11,230 nt of DNA, from assembly GCA_020848595.1 (NCBI GenBank), contig JADLHV010000009.1:1-11230 (forward strand), given 5' to 3'. Position numbers and translations under genes: made by a program. This DNA is from Bacteroidia bacterium (GTDB lineage: Bacteria; Bacteroidota; Bacteroidia; NS11-12g; UBA955). Of the stretch, positions 1 through 7,118 are shown piece by piece. How positions within the stretch are numbered: the stretch's first letter is position 1; every line of letters begins with the position of its first letter. The notes beneath the pieces are model-generated. The model made no database searches. It was not told the DNA's origin and saw only the letters and a program-made list of their open reading frames with translations.

Positions 1-180
1 AAAGGAAAAATGCAAGGGCTTAGAGTCGGTTATTCTTATGACTTAACTTTAAGTAAAATTCTTTCGGTTTCAAGTGGTACGCATGAGCTCCAATTGAACT
101 ATTGTTTCATTGTTAAAATAGTTCCACCAGAGAAAATCAATTTGGTTACACCACCTTTTATGCACAGAGAATCAGACTAA
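1..180 (+). CDS. PorP/SprF family T9SS outer-membrane protein, 3' end only
   Basis: This is the last 59 codons of a gene that starts before the window; the frame is open from base 1 to the TAA at 178-180. The visible tail has the C-terminal beta-strand pattern of the PorP/SprF family: GYSYDLTLS, then a Ser/Gly turn, then HELQLNYCF, followed by a short Pro-rich end. Family members are outer-membrane beta-barrels that work with the T9SS. In Porphyromonas gingivalis porP lies directly upstream of porK-porL-porM-porN, and the same order here (next gene gldK) supports the call. A promoter follows before gldK, so this gene is probably transcribed separately or by read-through. I see no convincing hairpin terminator after the stop, only a T-run at about 184-193. 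The N-terminus and signal peptide cannot be judged. Confidence 0.75.
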   Translation, partial: KGKMQGLRVGYSYDLTLSKILSVSSGTHELQLNYCFIVKIVPPEKINLVTPPFMHRESD

Positions 181-259
181 TACGTTTTTTTTTCACATTT
201 TTTCCATCACTGTACAATAATTAAGAACATATTTTCGTTTTCACCTTATGATAATGTAT

Positions 260-290
260 TTGACATTTGTTCAAAAAGCATTATCTTTGC
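260..290 (+). promoter_or_regulatory. Bacteroidota-type promoter for gldK operon
   Basis: A TTG at 260-262 and TAtcTTTGC at 282-290 are 19 nt apart. This matches the Bacteroidota housekeeping consensus (TTG about -33, TAnnTTTG about -7). Transcription should begin a few bases after 290. A TTG start at 295 for gldK would therefore be essentially leaderless, which makes the downstream ATGs the better starts. It is the best-formed promoter in the window and probably drives gldK-gldL-gldM-gldN. Confidence 0.8.
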
Positions 291-336
291 ATAATTGACT
301 CAAGTTAGTAACACACACATAAACAAATATTTCAGA

Positions 337-1770
337 ATGACCATGAATAGTAAAATGGATTTAGTTGTCAAGCAGCTTTCGAAAGTGACAACCGCCAAAA
401 GTAACAAGTGGAGTAAGATGTTCAGCTTTGGAAGGCTGGCCGTTCTTCTTAGCTTATTTACCTTTGTAGGTTGTGGTCCAAGAAACACCGGTGACTTACT
501 CGGTGTGCAAGGACGTGGTCTTTGGTTCCACCCTCAGCCATTTGGTACAGTTTACATTCCATCTGGGACCTTTCACTCAGGTCAAAGAGACCAAGATGTA
601 TTCCAATCGTTTTTAGCGCCTAACAAACAGGTGTCGATTGTTGCGTTTTGGATGGATGAAACAGAAATCACTAATAATGAATACCGTCAGTTTGTAAACT
701 ACGTCATTGATTCAATCAAAAGAGTAATGAGTGGAGATGAAAAATTATTCATTCCTTTCCCTGATGATTATACTGGTGATCAAGATGTTAATGATGGAAT
801 GGGTTTCATCAATTATGATATGGATTTTGATGAAGAAGAGCATAAAGATGAGTTAGAAGAATTATACTATGGTGCTGAAGAGCGCTTTAGAGGTAAAAAA
901 CAAATTGATGTTAATCAATTAGAGTACGAATACCAATGGTTCGACTACCAATATGCAGCGACTGATAAAGATAATCAAGATAAATATCAAGAAGGTCGTG
1001 TTAAAAATCGTAGAAAATATATCAAAACCAACAAAACTTTGGTTTATCCAGATACACTTTGCTGGGTAAGAGATTTTACCTTCGCTTATAATGATCCAAT
1101 GGCTCGCCACTACTATAACCACGTTAAATACGATGATTATCCAGTGGTAGGTGTTAACTGGCATCAAGCAAATGCTTTTGCAGCATGGAGAACAATCTAT
1201 AAAAATACTTACTGGGAGTCATTCAATGACCCAATTACTGAAGATTTCCGTTTGCCAAGTGAATTCGAATGGGAATATGCAGCAGGTGGTGGTCGTGTAG
1301 GAAATCCTTACCCTTGGGGTGGTCCTTACACTAGAAACTCTAAAGGTTGTATGCTTGCAAACTTTAAACCACTTAGAGGTAATTATGGTGCCGATGGTGG
1401 TATGTATCCAGTGCGTGTAGATTCTTATTTCCCTAACGATTTTGGCTTGTATAATATGGCTGGAAACGTAGCAGAATGGACAAGTAATACTTGGAGTAAT
1501 CAATCTCCTGGCTTTACACACGATTTAAACCCAGATTATAGAACAAATATTGATGAATATGCCAATGATGGCAAAGGTAACAGAACAGGTCCTGAAACAT
1601 CGCCTATTACTTTGAAAAGAAAAGTAATCAGAGGTGGTAGCTGGAAAGATGTTGCTTACTTCATTCAAAACGGTAGCAGAACTTACGAATACCAAGATAC
1701 TTCAAAAAGTTACGTTGGTTTCCGTTGCGTTCAAAACTACATCGGACGTTCTAACAAAGACAGAAAATAA
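337..1770 (+). CDS. gldK: GldK/PorK, T9SS outer-membrane ring lipoprotein
   Basis: GldK (PorK) is an outer-membrane lipoprotein that forms the large periplasmic ring of the T9SS with GldN. A signal peptide with lipobox FVGC (lipidated Cys46) is visible. The fold is that of formylglycine-generating enzyme (FGE-sulfatase domain): YIPSGTF near 74, DETEITNNEYRQF at 107-119, YPVVGVNWHQANAF at 268-281, RLPSEFEWEYAA at 305-316, YNMAGNVAEW at 372-381, IRGGSW at 431-436 and GFRC at 461-464. A long acidic, Tyr-rich insert lies at about 140-230. The stretch after RGGSW lacks the two catalytic cysteines of true FGE, so the role is structural. The start is uncertain. ATG 337 is the first ATG after the promoter but leaves a long N-region. 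ATG 418 gives a textbook lipoprotein signal (Cys19) behind GGAG. It is the first gene of the operon, 58 nt before gldL. Confidence 0.93.
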   Translation: MTMNSKMDLVVKQLSKVTTAKSNKWSKMFSFGRLAVLLSLFTFVGCGPRNTGDLLGVQGRGLWFHPQPFGTVYIPSGTFHSGQRDQDVFQSFLAPNKQVSIVAFWMDETEITNNEYRQFVNYVIDSIKRVMSGDEKLFIPFPDDYTGDQDVNDGMGFINYDMDFDEEEHKDELEELYYGAEERFRGKKQIDVNQLEYEYQWFDYQYAATDKDNQDKYQEGRVKNRRKYIKTNKTLVYPDTLCWVRDFTFAYNDPMARHYYNHVKYDDYPVVGVNWHQANAFAAWRTIYKNTYWESFNDPITEDFRLPSEFEWEYAAGGGRVGNPYPWGGPYTRNSKGCMLANFKPLRGNYGADGGMYPVRVDSYFPNDFGLYNMAGNVAEWTSNTWSNQSPGFTHDLNPDYRTNIDEYANDGKGNRTGPETSPITLKRKVIRGGSWKDVAYFIQNGSRTYEYQDTSKSYVGFRCVQNYIGRSNKDRK

Positions 1771-1828
1771 TTTTCAATACTTAAATAACAATTATCATTA
1801 ACCTTTTAAAAAAACAATTTTAACAATT

Positions 1829-2494
1829 ATGAGCAGTAACAGCATTTTCGAGAGTAAAGGATTTAAAAAAGTAATGGCCTACGTCTACGGATGGGGAGCC
1901 TCAATCGTAATCATAGGAGCATTATTCAAGATTATGCACTGGCCTGGAGCCAACCTAATGCTTATCGCAGGTTTAGGAACAGAGGCACTCATTTTCTTTG
2001 TGTCTGTATTTGAACCAATTCATGCGGAATACGATTGGACTTTAGTGTATCCAGAATTAGCCGGTATAGAACCAACTGAAAAGAAATCTAAAACCAATCA
2101 AGGTTCAATTTCTCAACAATTGGATAAAATGTTGGCAGAAGCTAAAATAGGTCCAGAATTAATTGGTAGCCTTGGTAATGGTTTGAAATCTTTAAGCGAT
2201 AACGTTAAAGATATGTCAAGCCTTAGTAACGCAACTCTAGCTACTACCGAGTATACTTCAAATATCTCTAAAGCATCAAAAGCAATCGAGTCTATTGGTG
2301 TAGCTTCAAGTGAAATTAGCACTTCAATGAGCTCTTTCGCTGGTGGTTTATCTACAATGGTAAATAATTTGTCTTCAACTGCTAATGATAGCGCTGAATT
2401 CAAAGAAAATATCGTAAGATTGAACAAGAACTTAGGTTCTCTAAATTCAGTTTACGGTAATATGTTGAGTGCTATGAGCGGATCACGCGCTTAA
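1829..2494 (+). CDS. gldL: GldL/PorL, inner-membrane T9SS/gliding motor protein
   Basis: GldL makes the inner-membrane pentamer which, with the GldM transmembrane helix, converts proton-motive force into the motion that powers type IX secretion and gliding. The 221-residue protein has two N-terminal membrane helices (about 13-35 and 41-62). They carry the polar residues typical of the family: K34 and H37 at the end of helix 1 (LFKIMHW), E52 in helix 2 (GTEALIFF) and E62 at its end (FEP). The segment DWTLVYPELAG then begins a cytoplasmic tail that is Ser/Thr/Asn-rich and helical. The tail ends in the family signature LNKNLGSLNSVYGNMLSAM. The gene sits between gldK and gldM (gaps of 58 and 41 nt) and has an A-rich leader rather than a Shine-Dalgarno. 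It is the only gldL in the window, although there are two gldM-gldN pairs. Confidence 0.96.
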   Translation: MSSNSIFESKGFKKVMAYVYGWGASIVIIGALFKIMHWPGANLMLIAGLGTEALIFFVSVFEPIHAEYDWTLVYPELAGIEPTEKKSKTNQGSISQQLDKMLAEAKIGPELIGSLGNGLKSLSDNVKDMSSLSNATLATTEYTSNISKASKAIESIGVASSEISTSMSSFAGGLSTMVNNLSSTANDSAEFKENIVRLNKNLGSLNSVYGNMLSAMSGSRA

Positions 2495-2518
2495 TTTTTT
2501 TATTCAAAATCTAAAAAG

Positions 2519-2525
2519 AAAGGAG
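2519..2525 (+). promoter_or_regulatory. Strong Shine-Dalgarno before gldM
   Basis: AAAGGAG lies 10 nt before the ATG at 2536. Members of this phylum rarely rely on Shine-Dalgarno pairing, and the other genes in the window have A/T-rich leaders, so this site stands out. It may raise GldM output relative to its neighbours. The second gldM copy at 5525 lacks it. Confidence 0.55.
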
Positions 2526-2535
2526 AGAATAAAAA

Positions 2536-4146
2536 ATGGCAAGTGGTAAATTATCCCCAAGACAGAAAATGATTAACATGATGTATCTCGTGTTGATCGC
2601 ACTTCTGGCTTTAAATATCTCTAATGAGATTCTAAAAGCATTTCACTTAATGGAGGTTTCTTTTATAAAAGCTAATGATGCTTTAACTCAAAAGAACAAA
2701 GCCATGATGGATGCTTTCCAAGCTGCGGCTGACGATCCTGCTAAAAAGGTGAGAGCCATAAAATGGACAAATAAAGCTAAAGAAGTACAAAAAATATCAA
2801 GTGATTTTGTGGCTGCTGTAGAAGTTCACAAAAAGAAAATTGAAGAAGCTGCAGGTGGTAGAAAATCTCTTGAAGAAGGTCAACCTAAAGGTACTTTAAC
2901 TGAAATGAGTAAAGGTGATGATATGGAAGGTCACAAACACTATCTTGGAACTGATGATCCAGGTAAACGTGGTAAAGGTGATGAACTGAAAGATCTTATC
3001 GAAAATACTCGTAAGAAAATGTTAGATGTGCTTATAGGTATTAAAGATGATAAAGCTTTCATCGCTACCTTAGATAAAACAACTGCATTTAAAGTTGAAA
3101 AAGATTTGAAAGATGAAAACGGTGCTAAAATTACCTGGGAAAGAGATGTGCTTGGTCACGCTCCTGTAGCGGGTGTTATGGCTATGTTGACTAAAGTTCA
3201 AAACGATTGCAAATCTTTAGAAACAGATATCTTAACTAAATTAGCTGAAAATATCGATGCTACTACCGCTAAGTTTGATAAAACTGCAGCGCTTATCATC
3301 GCTGAATCAACTAATGTGATGTCTGGTTCTCAATTTAGAGCTAAAATCGCTTTAATGGCTTACAACTCAACAGCTGCTAGTGAAATTATGGTGAATGGTC
3401 AAATACTTTCTGCTGCTCAAATAAGCGACGGTATTGGCGAATATACTGCTACTGCTAGTGGCGTAGGTTCTCATAAATTAGAAGCTAAAATTAAAGCGAT
3501 TAATCCTGCAACTGGAGAATTGGATTGGGTGCCTGCTAAACCTATTGAATGGACTTCATTCCAACCTTCTGCTACTATTGCAGCTGATGCAATGAACGTT
3601 TTGTATATCGGTTTAGATAACCCTATGTCTATCTCTGTTCCTGGTGTTACTCCTGGTAATACTGTGGTTAGTGCCTCTGGTATCAATCTTAAAAAGATTA
3701 AAGATGGTCAATATATCGCTACAGTTTCTGCTGGTCAAAAAGAAGTTAGTATTTCTGTAAGCGCTAAAATGCCAGATAATACAACTAAGAAAATGGGTGA
3801 GCAAAAGTTCAGAATTAAACAAGTGCCTAAACCTGTTGCTCAATTGGGTAACTTGCAATCTGGTGCTTACTTAAAAGGTCAAATCGCTTCTCAAGCTTTA
3901 CTATATGCTTATATGGATGGTTTCGTATTCGATGGTGTTAAATTCACTGTAACTAAATACCACGTTATCTATATGCCTAAAAAAGGTTATATGGAAGATG
4001 CTAACGTAAATGGTAACAGTGCTAAGGCTATCCAAAACTACGCAGCTAAAGCTAAGCCTGGTGATATGATCGTAATCGAAGGTATAAGGGCTGTAGGTCC
4101 TGGTGGCGAAAGACCACTAAACCCTATCACTTACACAATTAAATAA
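2536..4146 (+). CDS. gldM: GldM/PorM, motor arm of T9SS (first copy)
   Basis: GldM has one inner-membrane helix that sits inside the GldL pentamer and a long dimeric periplasmic shaft of four domains that reaches the GldK-GldN ring. The 536-residue protein begins MASGKLSPRQK, followed by a single transmembrane helix at about 13-28 and a long helical first domain. The block APVAGVMAMLTKVQNDCKSLE starts near residue 209. MNVLYIGLDNPMSISVPG starts near 353, and a C-terminal domain ends GGERPLNPITYTIK. Arg9 just before the helix is kept. Codons look optimised: arginine is AGA or CGT except for one AGG, and GGT and GCT dominate, as expected for an abundant protein. A Shine-Dalgarno precedes the start, and gldN begins one base after the stop, so the two are probably translated together. 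Confidence 0.96.
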   Translation: MASGKLSPRQKMINMMYLVLIALLALNISNEILKAFHLMEVSFIKANDALTQKNKAMMDAFQAAADDPAKKVRAIKWTNKAKEVQKISSDFVAAVEVHKKKIEEAAGGRKSLEEGQPKGTLTEMSKGDDMEGHKHYLGTDDPGKRGKGDELKDLIENTRKKMLDVLIGIKDDKAFIATLDKTTAFKVEKDLKDENGAKITWERDVLGHAPVAGVMAMLTKVQNDCKSLETDILTKLAENIDATTAKFDKTAALIIAESTNVMSGSQFRAKIALMAYNSTAASEIMVNGQILSAAQISDGIGEYTATASGVGSHKLEAKIKAINPATGELDWVPAKPIEWTSFQPSATIAADAMNVLYIGLDNPMSISVPGVTPGNTVVSASGINLKKIKDGQYIATVSAGQKEVSISVSAKMPDNTTKKMGEQKFRIKQVPKPVAQLGNLQSGAYLKGQIASQALLYAYMDGFVFDGVKFTVTKYHVIYMPKKGYMEDANVNGNSAKAIQNYAAKAKPGDMIVIEGIRAVGPGGERPLNPITYTIK

Positions 4147-4147
4147 T

Positions 4148-4984
4148 ATGAAGAAATTAATCTTAGTCTTGACTTTATTTCTGGCTTTCAATGCCAGCGC
4201 TCAAGTGAACTACAATGAATTCATCACCAGTGGTGAACATACAAGTTACTATAAAGTCGCTGTACGTGAAACGCCTGTTGTCTCTTATCCTTACTTAAGG
4301 GAGGCTGATGTCAAGTTTTCTAGGCGCGTAATCAGATGTATTGATGTACGTCAGAAAATGAATAAGCAATTAGAATGGCCGCGTCAACCTTTAAACAGAC
4401 TGCTCTATGAAGGTATGACTGCAGGACTTATCGTTGCTTACAAGACGGATTCTTTATTGTCTACATATAACGCCGAAGAATTCGCTCAACGTGGTGGACA
4501 GGAAGTAATCACTTTCGTTTCTACTGACCCTGACGATCCTACTATCGGTTTCGACTCAACTTATAACGAGCCTTATAGATACGATAATATTAAGAAGTAT
4601 TGGATTATGGAAGATTGGATTTTTGATTTCAAACATTCTGTGTTTAAACCAAGAATTATTGCAATCGCACCTATCTTTAAACCTTCTTATGGTGGTGTCG
4701 AAGGTACTGAACAACCGCTTTGCTGGATTAAAATGGACGAAATCCGTAGTATCCTTGCAAATACCGAAATGTTCAACCGTTATAATGATGCTGCTCGTTT
4801 AACTTTCGATGATTTCTTCCAAATGAGAATCTTTGATAGTTATATCGTTTATGAATCTAACGTGTTTGATAATTATGTCAATCAGTTCCAAGAATACGAA
4901 AATGACGCTATTGGTGCCTTGTTAAAAAGTGATGAAATCAAAAATGATCTCTTCATCTTTGAACATGACTTATGGCAGTTCTAA
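4148..4984 (+). CDS. gldN: GldN/PorN, periplasmic T9SS ring protein (first copy)
   Basis: GldN (PorN) is a periplasmic protein that assembles with GldK into the ring under the outer membrane and contacts the C-terminal domains of GldM. The 278-residue precursor has a signal peptide (MKKLILVLTLFLAFNASA) with likely cleavage before Gln19. Family blocks follow: RVIRCIDVRQKMNK with Cys64, STDPDDPTIGFD, VFKPRII, EQPLCWIKMD with Cys192, FNRYNDAARLTFDDFFQMR, and the C-terminus KNDLFIFEHDLWQF. The start codon lies one base after the gldM stop. It is the last gene of the first operon, with a strong hairpin terminator about 20 nt after the stop. A diverged second copy lies at 7119-7979; by eye about half of the residues agree. 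Confidence 0.96.
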   Translation: MKKLILVLTLFLAFNASAQVNYNEFITSGEHTSYYKVAVRETPVVSYPYLREADVKFSRRVIRCIDVRQKMNKQLEWPRQPLNRLLYEGMTAGLIVAYKTDSLLSTYNAEEFAQRGGQEVITFVSTDPDDPTIGFDSTYNEPYRYDNIKKYWIMEDWIFDFKHSVFKPRIIAIAPIFKPSYGGVEGTEQPLCWIKMDEIRSILANTEMFNRYNDAARLTFDDFFQMRIFDSYIVYESNVFDNYVNQFQEYENDAIGALLKSDEIKNDLFIFEHDLWQF

Positions 4985-5006
4985 TGTCTATTCGATAACC
5001 TATTGG

Positions 5007-5040
5007 AAAGTCCCGGATTAAGTTTCGGGACTTTTTTTTT
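5007..5040 (+). terminator. Rho-independent terminator after gldN
   Basis: The stem AAAGTCCCG (5007-5015) pairs perfectly with CGGGACTTT (5026-5034) around a 10-nt loop, and the T-run continues to 5040. This should end the gldK-gldL-gldM-gldN transcript, so the second gldM-gldN pair probably needs its own promoter. Confidence 0.9.
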
Positions 5041-5224
5041 GCATTTACTTTTCTTCTTCTTCCATTTATTTTCACCATCATTTTATGATATAGATAGTGT
5101 TAATATTCTGTTCCTTTTTCTGTCTTTATATATTCTACAAAGGCAATAACAACCATTGTTTTAACGTTTAATATATAACAACATACAATAAGAATCATGA
5201 ATATCTACACTAAACTTCTATCTT

Positions 5225-5260
5225 CTAAAGCATTCTGTAATTCGGCATAATATGCTTTAG
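5225..5260. repeat. Inverted repeat, 9-bp arms
   Basis: CTAAAGCAT (5225-5233) and ATGCTTTAG (5252-5260) are perfect reverse complements separated by 18 nt. The second arm overlaps a small dyad, GCATAATATGC (5245-5255). No T-run follows, so it is not a simple terminator. It could be an RNA hairpin in the leader or a protein-binding site. Confidence 0.4.
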
Positions 5261-5391
5261 TAAAATCTGATTGATTTATAAAATATCAGGTTATTTTAAT
5301 TCGACTTCAAACATCTTTTTTGAAGATCTTCTCCTAATTCAAATCGGTTATTAACACCGAACTTTTTTACTCTTCCTTTTATATATTTTTT

Positions 5392-5405
5392 GCTGTTATA
5401 ACAGC
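5392..5405. promoter_or_regulatory. Perfect 14-bp palindrome, possible operator
   Basis: GCTGTTATAACAGC is a perfect dyad about 120 nt before the second gldM. It falls between a TTG (5390-5392) and a weak -7-like TAgtTTAT (5411-5418) at 18-nt spacing. A repressor operator would be expected in such a position. The -7 box matches the consensus only partly, so both the promoter and the operator are inference. Confidence 0.35.
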
Positions 5406-5524
5406 TATGATAGTTTATTGCCGATAATGAAATTAAGCAATGAAGAAGGATTTGTTTTGTCTAATAGTTTCACAATTAATCAACAAACAATCGAAATTTA
5501 AATCTACTAATTAAAAAATAATCT

Positions 5525-7111
5525 ATGGCCAGTCAAAAACTTTCTCCAAGACAAAAAATGATCAATATGATGTATCTCGTATTGATAGCTCTTCTTGCAC
5601 TTAACGTGTCAAGAGAAATTCTTAAATCGTTTCACCTCTTCGAACTCTCTTATTTTAACGCTAATCAAAGTATTGAAAAAAGAAATGAGGATATAATGGT
5701 TCAACTAAGCTTATTAGCTCGTGACGATAAATCTAAAGCACGCGCTAAAGAATGGTATGATTTAGCTCTAGAAACTAGGAAAATTTCAGCTGAATTCTGT
5801 CAATATGTCGAAAGTGTTAAGAAAGAAGTTGAATTATTAGGTGGTGGAAGAGAAGAAAGAAAAAAAGATGAATCTATTCCAGAATTAAAAAGACCTGATG
5901 AAATGGAAGTTAATGCGCATTATTTTCAATCCTCTGGTAAAGATAATGGCACCAAACTTCAATTGAAAATTAATGAGACTCGAGAAAAATTACTCGGTAT
6001 GCTAAAAAATGTTAGAAATAGTCAAGGCGTTATTGCCACTCTTAGAAGCACTTCTCAATTAAAAGCAATAGATCCTCTATCTAACGAAATGGAAAAGAAA
6101 ACATGGGTGAATACCTATTTAGTTGAAGCTCCTATGGCAGGTGTTATGACGTTACTTTCTAAAACTCAGAATGATTGTAAAAATTTAGAATCGGATGTTT
6201 TAGCTGTCTTATCCGAAAATGTAAATATTAATACTTTAATCAAGGATGGACAAATGGCAGTTATAATTCCTCAATCTCAGAATGTTTTGAGTGGAGAGTA
6301 TTTCGACGCTAATATCGCTTTAATGAGTTATGACACAAAAGTTGAATCAGTTATGCGTGTAAACGGACAACTCATTGATGTTAAAAATGGAATTGGACAT
6401 ATCCGTATTCCAGCAAAAGGGACTGCTAGTCATCAAATTTTTGCAGAAATAGAATCCATTGACCCTCAAACTGGTAAAAGTATGGTGGTTAAATCAGAGC
6501 CAATCGAATGGAATTCTTATGAAGGTTCTGCAGCTATTTCGGCAGATAATATGAATGTCTTATTCTTTGGTCTCGAAAATCCACTGTCTATTTCTGTACC
6601 TGGTATTACCCCCGAAAATATAAATGTTAGTTCTACAAATGGAATTCAATTGCGTAAGGTTGGTCCTGGTAAATATTTAGCCTCTGTTTCTGGCAGTGCC
6701 CGAGAAGGTAAAGTTATAGTGAATGCTCGAATGCAAGATGGTACATTTAAATCCATGGGCACAATGTCTTTTAGGCTAAAATCGGTGCCTGAACCGAAAA
6801 TTAAGTTTGGTAGCCTCGAGCAAGGAACCCATGAAAGAAGTAATCTAATGTCCCAAAATTTTATTTATGCCGTTTTAGAAGACTTTTATTTTAAAGGGGT
6901 ATCATATAAAGTTAAAAGCTATCAAGCGCATTTGGTTACTAAAAAAATCGGCAATAGTAGAGATGAAAATATAGTTGGTAATTCTACTCAAATAGTTAAA
7001 GAAATGCTTAAAGGCGCTAGAAGTGGTGATGTGCTTTATTTTAATGCAATTAAAGTTCAAGGTCCAACTGGCGAAATCCGTGTACCCGATTTTTCAATAA
7101 TGATAAAATAA
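5525..7111 (+). CDS. gldM: GldM paralogue (second copy)
   Basis: A full-length second GldM of 528 residues. The first 27 residues differ from the first copy only at position 4, including Arg9 and the membrane helix, so it should fit the same GldL pentamer. The periplasmic part is much more diverged but keeps the family blocks: APMAGVMTLLSKTQNDCKNLE near 202, MNVLFFGLENPLSISVPG near 343, and a complete C-terminal domain ending VPDFSIMIK. No frameshift or internal stop is present, so it looks functional. Codon use is looser than in the first copy: three CGA, two AGG and one CGC among 22 arginine codons, against one AGG in ten. It has no Shine-Dalgarno. The second gldN follows after 7 nt. Calling it an alternative arm on a shared motor is inference. 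Confidence 0.94.
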   Translation: MASQKLSPRQKMINMMYLVLIALLALNVSREILKSFHLFELSYFNANQSIEKRNEDIMVQLSLLARDDKSKARAKEWYDLALETRKISAEFCQYVESVKKEVELLGGGREERKKDESIPELKRPDEMEVNAHYFQSSGKDNGTKLQLKINETREKLLGMLKNVRNSQGVIATLRSTSQLKAIDPLSNEMEKKTWVNTYLVEAPMAGVMTLLSKTQNDCKNLESDVLAVLSENVNINTLIKDGQMAVIIPQSQNVLSGEYFDANIALMSYDTKVESVMRVNGQLIDVKNGIGHIRIPAKGTASHQIFAEIESIDPQTGKSMVVKSEPIEWNSYEGSAAISADNMNVLFFGLENPLSISVPGITPENINVSSTNGIQLRKVGPGKYLASVSGSAREGKVIVNARMQDGTFKSMGTMSFRLKSVPEPKIKFGSLEQGTHERSNLMSQNFIYAVLEDFYFKGVSYKVKSYQAHLVTKKIGNSRDENIVGNSTQIVKEMLKGARSGDVLYFNAIKVQGPTGEIRVPDFSIMIK

Positions 7112-7118
7112 CCTGAAT

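Larger units (their letters stand above)
5041..5524 (+). other. Gene-free leader upstream of second gldM
   Basis: About 480 bp of very AT-rich sequence without a convincing gene. I found no good match to the TTG/TAnnTTTG promoter anywhere in it. It holds several inverted repeats: 5225-5233 with 5252-5260, CTTCAAA 5305-5311 with TTTGAAG 5319-5325, GAAGATCTTC at 5322-5331, and GCTGTTATAACAGC at 5392-5405. It also holds two tiny ATG-led frames, 17 codons from 5197 and 24 codons from 5440. It should contain the regulation of the second pair. I see no remnant of a gldK or gldL copy. Confidence 0.5.

Noticed and set aside
295..336. TTG 295 as the start of gldK
   Set aside because: It lies only 5 nt after the -7 box of a well-formed promoter, so it would be at or before the transcript's 5' end, and the added residues do not resemble GldK.
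919..1521. Open reading frames on the reverse strand within gldK
   Set aside because: They lie opposite a clearly coding gene and show no domain, promoter or conserved feature; they are shadows of its codon pattern. The same applies to reverse frames within gldL, gldM and typA.
2468..2500. Possible attenuator between gldL and gldM (AGTGC / GCGCT then a T-run)
   Set aside because: The stem is only 5 bp with a wobble and a 14-nt loop, and the operon must read through to gldM. The T-run alone is not enough.
5305..5331. Hairpin CTTCAAA/TTTGAAG as a second terminator
   Set aside because: The stem is short and AT-rich and is not followed by a T-run, so it is at most a leader structure or binding site.
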